From Lachnospiraceae bacterium (GTDB taxonomy: Bacteria; Bacillota; Clostridia; Lachnospirales; Lachnospiraceae), in the NCBI GenBank assembly GCA_009787745.1, contig WQST01000152.1, positions 1 through 6,091 on the forward strand: 6,091 nt of DNA, read 5' to 3'. A program made the position numbers and the translations under genes. This document shows, piece after piece, positions 5,699-6,091 of the stretch; the stretch's first letter is position 1, and each line of letters opens with the position of its first letter. The notes beneath the pieces are model-generated. The model was given only the letters and a program-made list of their open reading frames with translations. It was not told the origin of the DNA and did no database searches.

Positions 5699-6091
5699 AT
5701 GAGCGAAATAAAATTAAAAATAAATAATACCGATGTAAGCGGCGAAGCAGGACAAACGATTCTTGAAATCGCAAAAAATAACGGTATTGACATTCCGACA
5801 TTATGCCATGATGAACGGGTAAAAATATTCGGTTCATGCGGAGTTTGTACGGTAGAAATGGAAGGCAGTCCCCGCCTTTTCCGTTCATGCTCCACCTTTG
5901 CTTCCGACGGGATGATAATCTTCACGGAGACAGAAAGGGTTCGCCGTAATCGCAAAGCCGCGTTTGAACTGCTTTTATCCGACCATATCGGTGATTGTAA
6001 GCCGCCTTGTATGCTGGCATGTCCTGCGGAAACCGACTGTCAGGGCTATGTACGGGAAATAGCGAACGGCGATGATGCCGCGGCGAAAGCG
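5699..6091 (+). CDS. [2Fe-2S] plus GltD/DPYD-type Fe-S oxidoreductase subunit (3' end outside window)
   Basis: The first 131 codons are visible and still open at the right edge. GGAG at 5688-5691, seven nt before the ATG, supports the start. Residues 1-80 form a plant-type ferredoxin domain with ligands Cys36, Cys47, Cys50 and Cys64, as at the N-terminus of NuoG and HydA. The following segment starts LLLSDHIGDC and has cysteines 100, 104, 108 and 114 (C-x3-C-x3-CP-x4-C), then QGYVREIANGDDAAAKA. NuoG and ordinary HydA have H-x3-C-x2-C-x5-C here. The CP...GY pattern instead resembles the N-terminal Fe-S domain of GltD, NfnB and dihydropyrimidine dehydrogenase, which precedes an FAD/NAD(P)H module. 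I infer a [2Fe-2S]-GltD-like flavoprotein that passes electrons to or from the NuoE/F-like pair. A C-terminal hydrogenase or formate dehydrogenase domain is possible but not visible. It lies 44 nt after the nuoF-like gene, in the same operon. Confidence 0.8.
   Translation, partial: MSEIKLKINNTDVSGEAGQTILEIAKNNGIDIPTLCHDERVKIFGSCGVCTVEMEGSPRLFRSCSTFASDGMIIFTETERVRRNRKAAFELLLSDHIGDCKPPCMLACPAETDCQGYVREIANGDDAAAKA

Noticed and set aside
5613..5955. Minus-strand ORFs at 5613-5888 and 5677-5955
   Set aside because: They are antisense to the clear ferredoxin-domain coding sequence with its four conserved Cys; their composition is that of shadow frames.
1..6091. CRISPR arrays, tRNA/rRNA genes, insertion sequences, long direct repeats
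   Set aside because: None seen: there are no regularly spaced repeats, transposase-like frames or recognisable structural RNA motifs, and nearly all the window is accounted for by conserved + strand genes.

Overview
The window looks like a chromosomal segment of an anaerobic, low-to-moderate GC Gram-positive-type bacterium (Bacillota, clostridial or Negativicutes-like). This is inferred from AT-rich codon use, strong GGAGG-type ribosome binding sites, the Bacillus-type pyrimidine-nucleoside phosphorylase, and an NAD-linked iron-sulfur redox operon of the kind found in fermenters and acetogens. Every gene I can support lies on the + strand, and coding density is high. The species cannot be fixed from sequence alone.

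Region 1 (1-3280) is a tightly packed housekeeping run. It starts with the C-terminal end of an unrecognised acidic protein. Next come rlmH (23S rRNA pseudouridine-1915 N3-methyltransferase), an AI-2E/PerM-family membrane protein, and a pyrimidine-nucleoside phosphorylase (pdp/deoA type). Gaps are only 12-26 nt and no terminator is visible, so this is probably one transcription unit whose promoter lies upstream of the window.

Region 2 (3281-6091) is a separately promoted redox operon. A near-consensus sigma-A promoter (TTGACA, 17 nt, TAAAAT) sits in the 102-nt gap after pdp. Its -10 element and predicted start site overlap an inverted repeat that could be an operator. The first gene encodes a NuoE/HndA-like [2Fe-2S] subunit. 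A 112-nt intercistronic region follows, holding two mutually exclusive hairpins and a GC-rich hairpin abutting the next ribosome binding site. Next is a NuoF/HydB-like FMN- and NAD(H)-binding subunit with a C-terminal 2x[4Fe-4S] ferredoxin domain. The last gene is cut by the window edge. It begins with a plant-type [2Fe-2S] domain and then switches to a cysteine pattern like the N-terminal Fe-S domain of GltD/NfnB/dihydropyrimidine-dehydrogenase flavoproteins, rather than the His-Cys3 motif of NuoG or ordinary HydA.

Together the three redox genes suggest a soluble NAD(P)H-linked complex, possibly flavin-bifurcating. NAD(H) would react at the FMN of the NuoF-like subunit, electrons would pass through Fe-S clusters, and the third protein would carry a second flavin module. 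The terminal catalytic partner ([FeFe]-hydrogenase, formate dehydrogenase or other) is outside the window, so the overall reaction remains open. The most interesting points are the architecture of the third subunit, the structured E-F intercistronic region, and the inverted repeat on the operon promoter.
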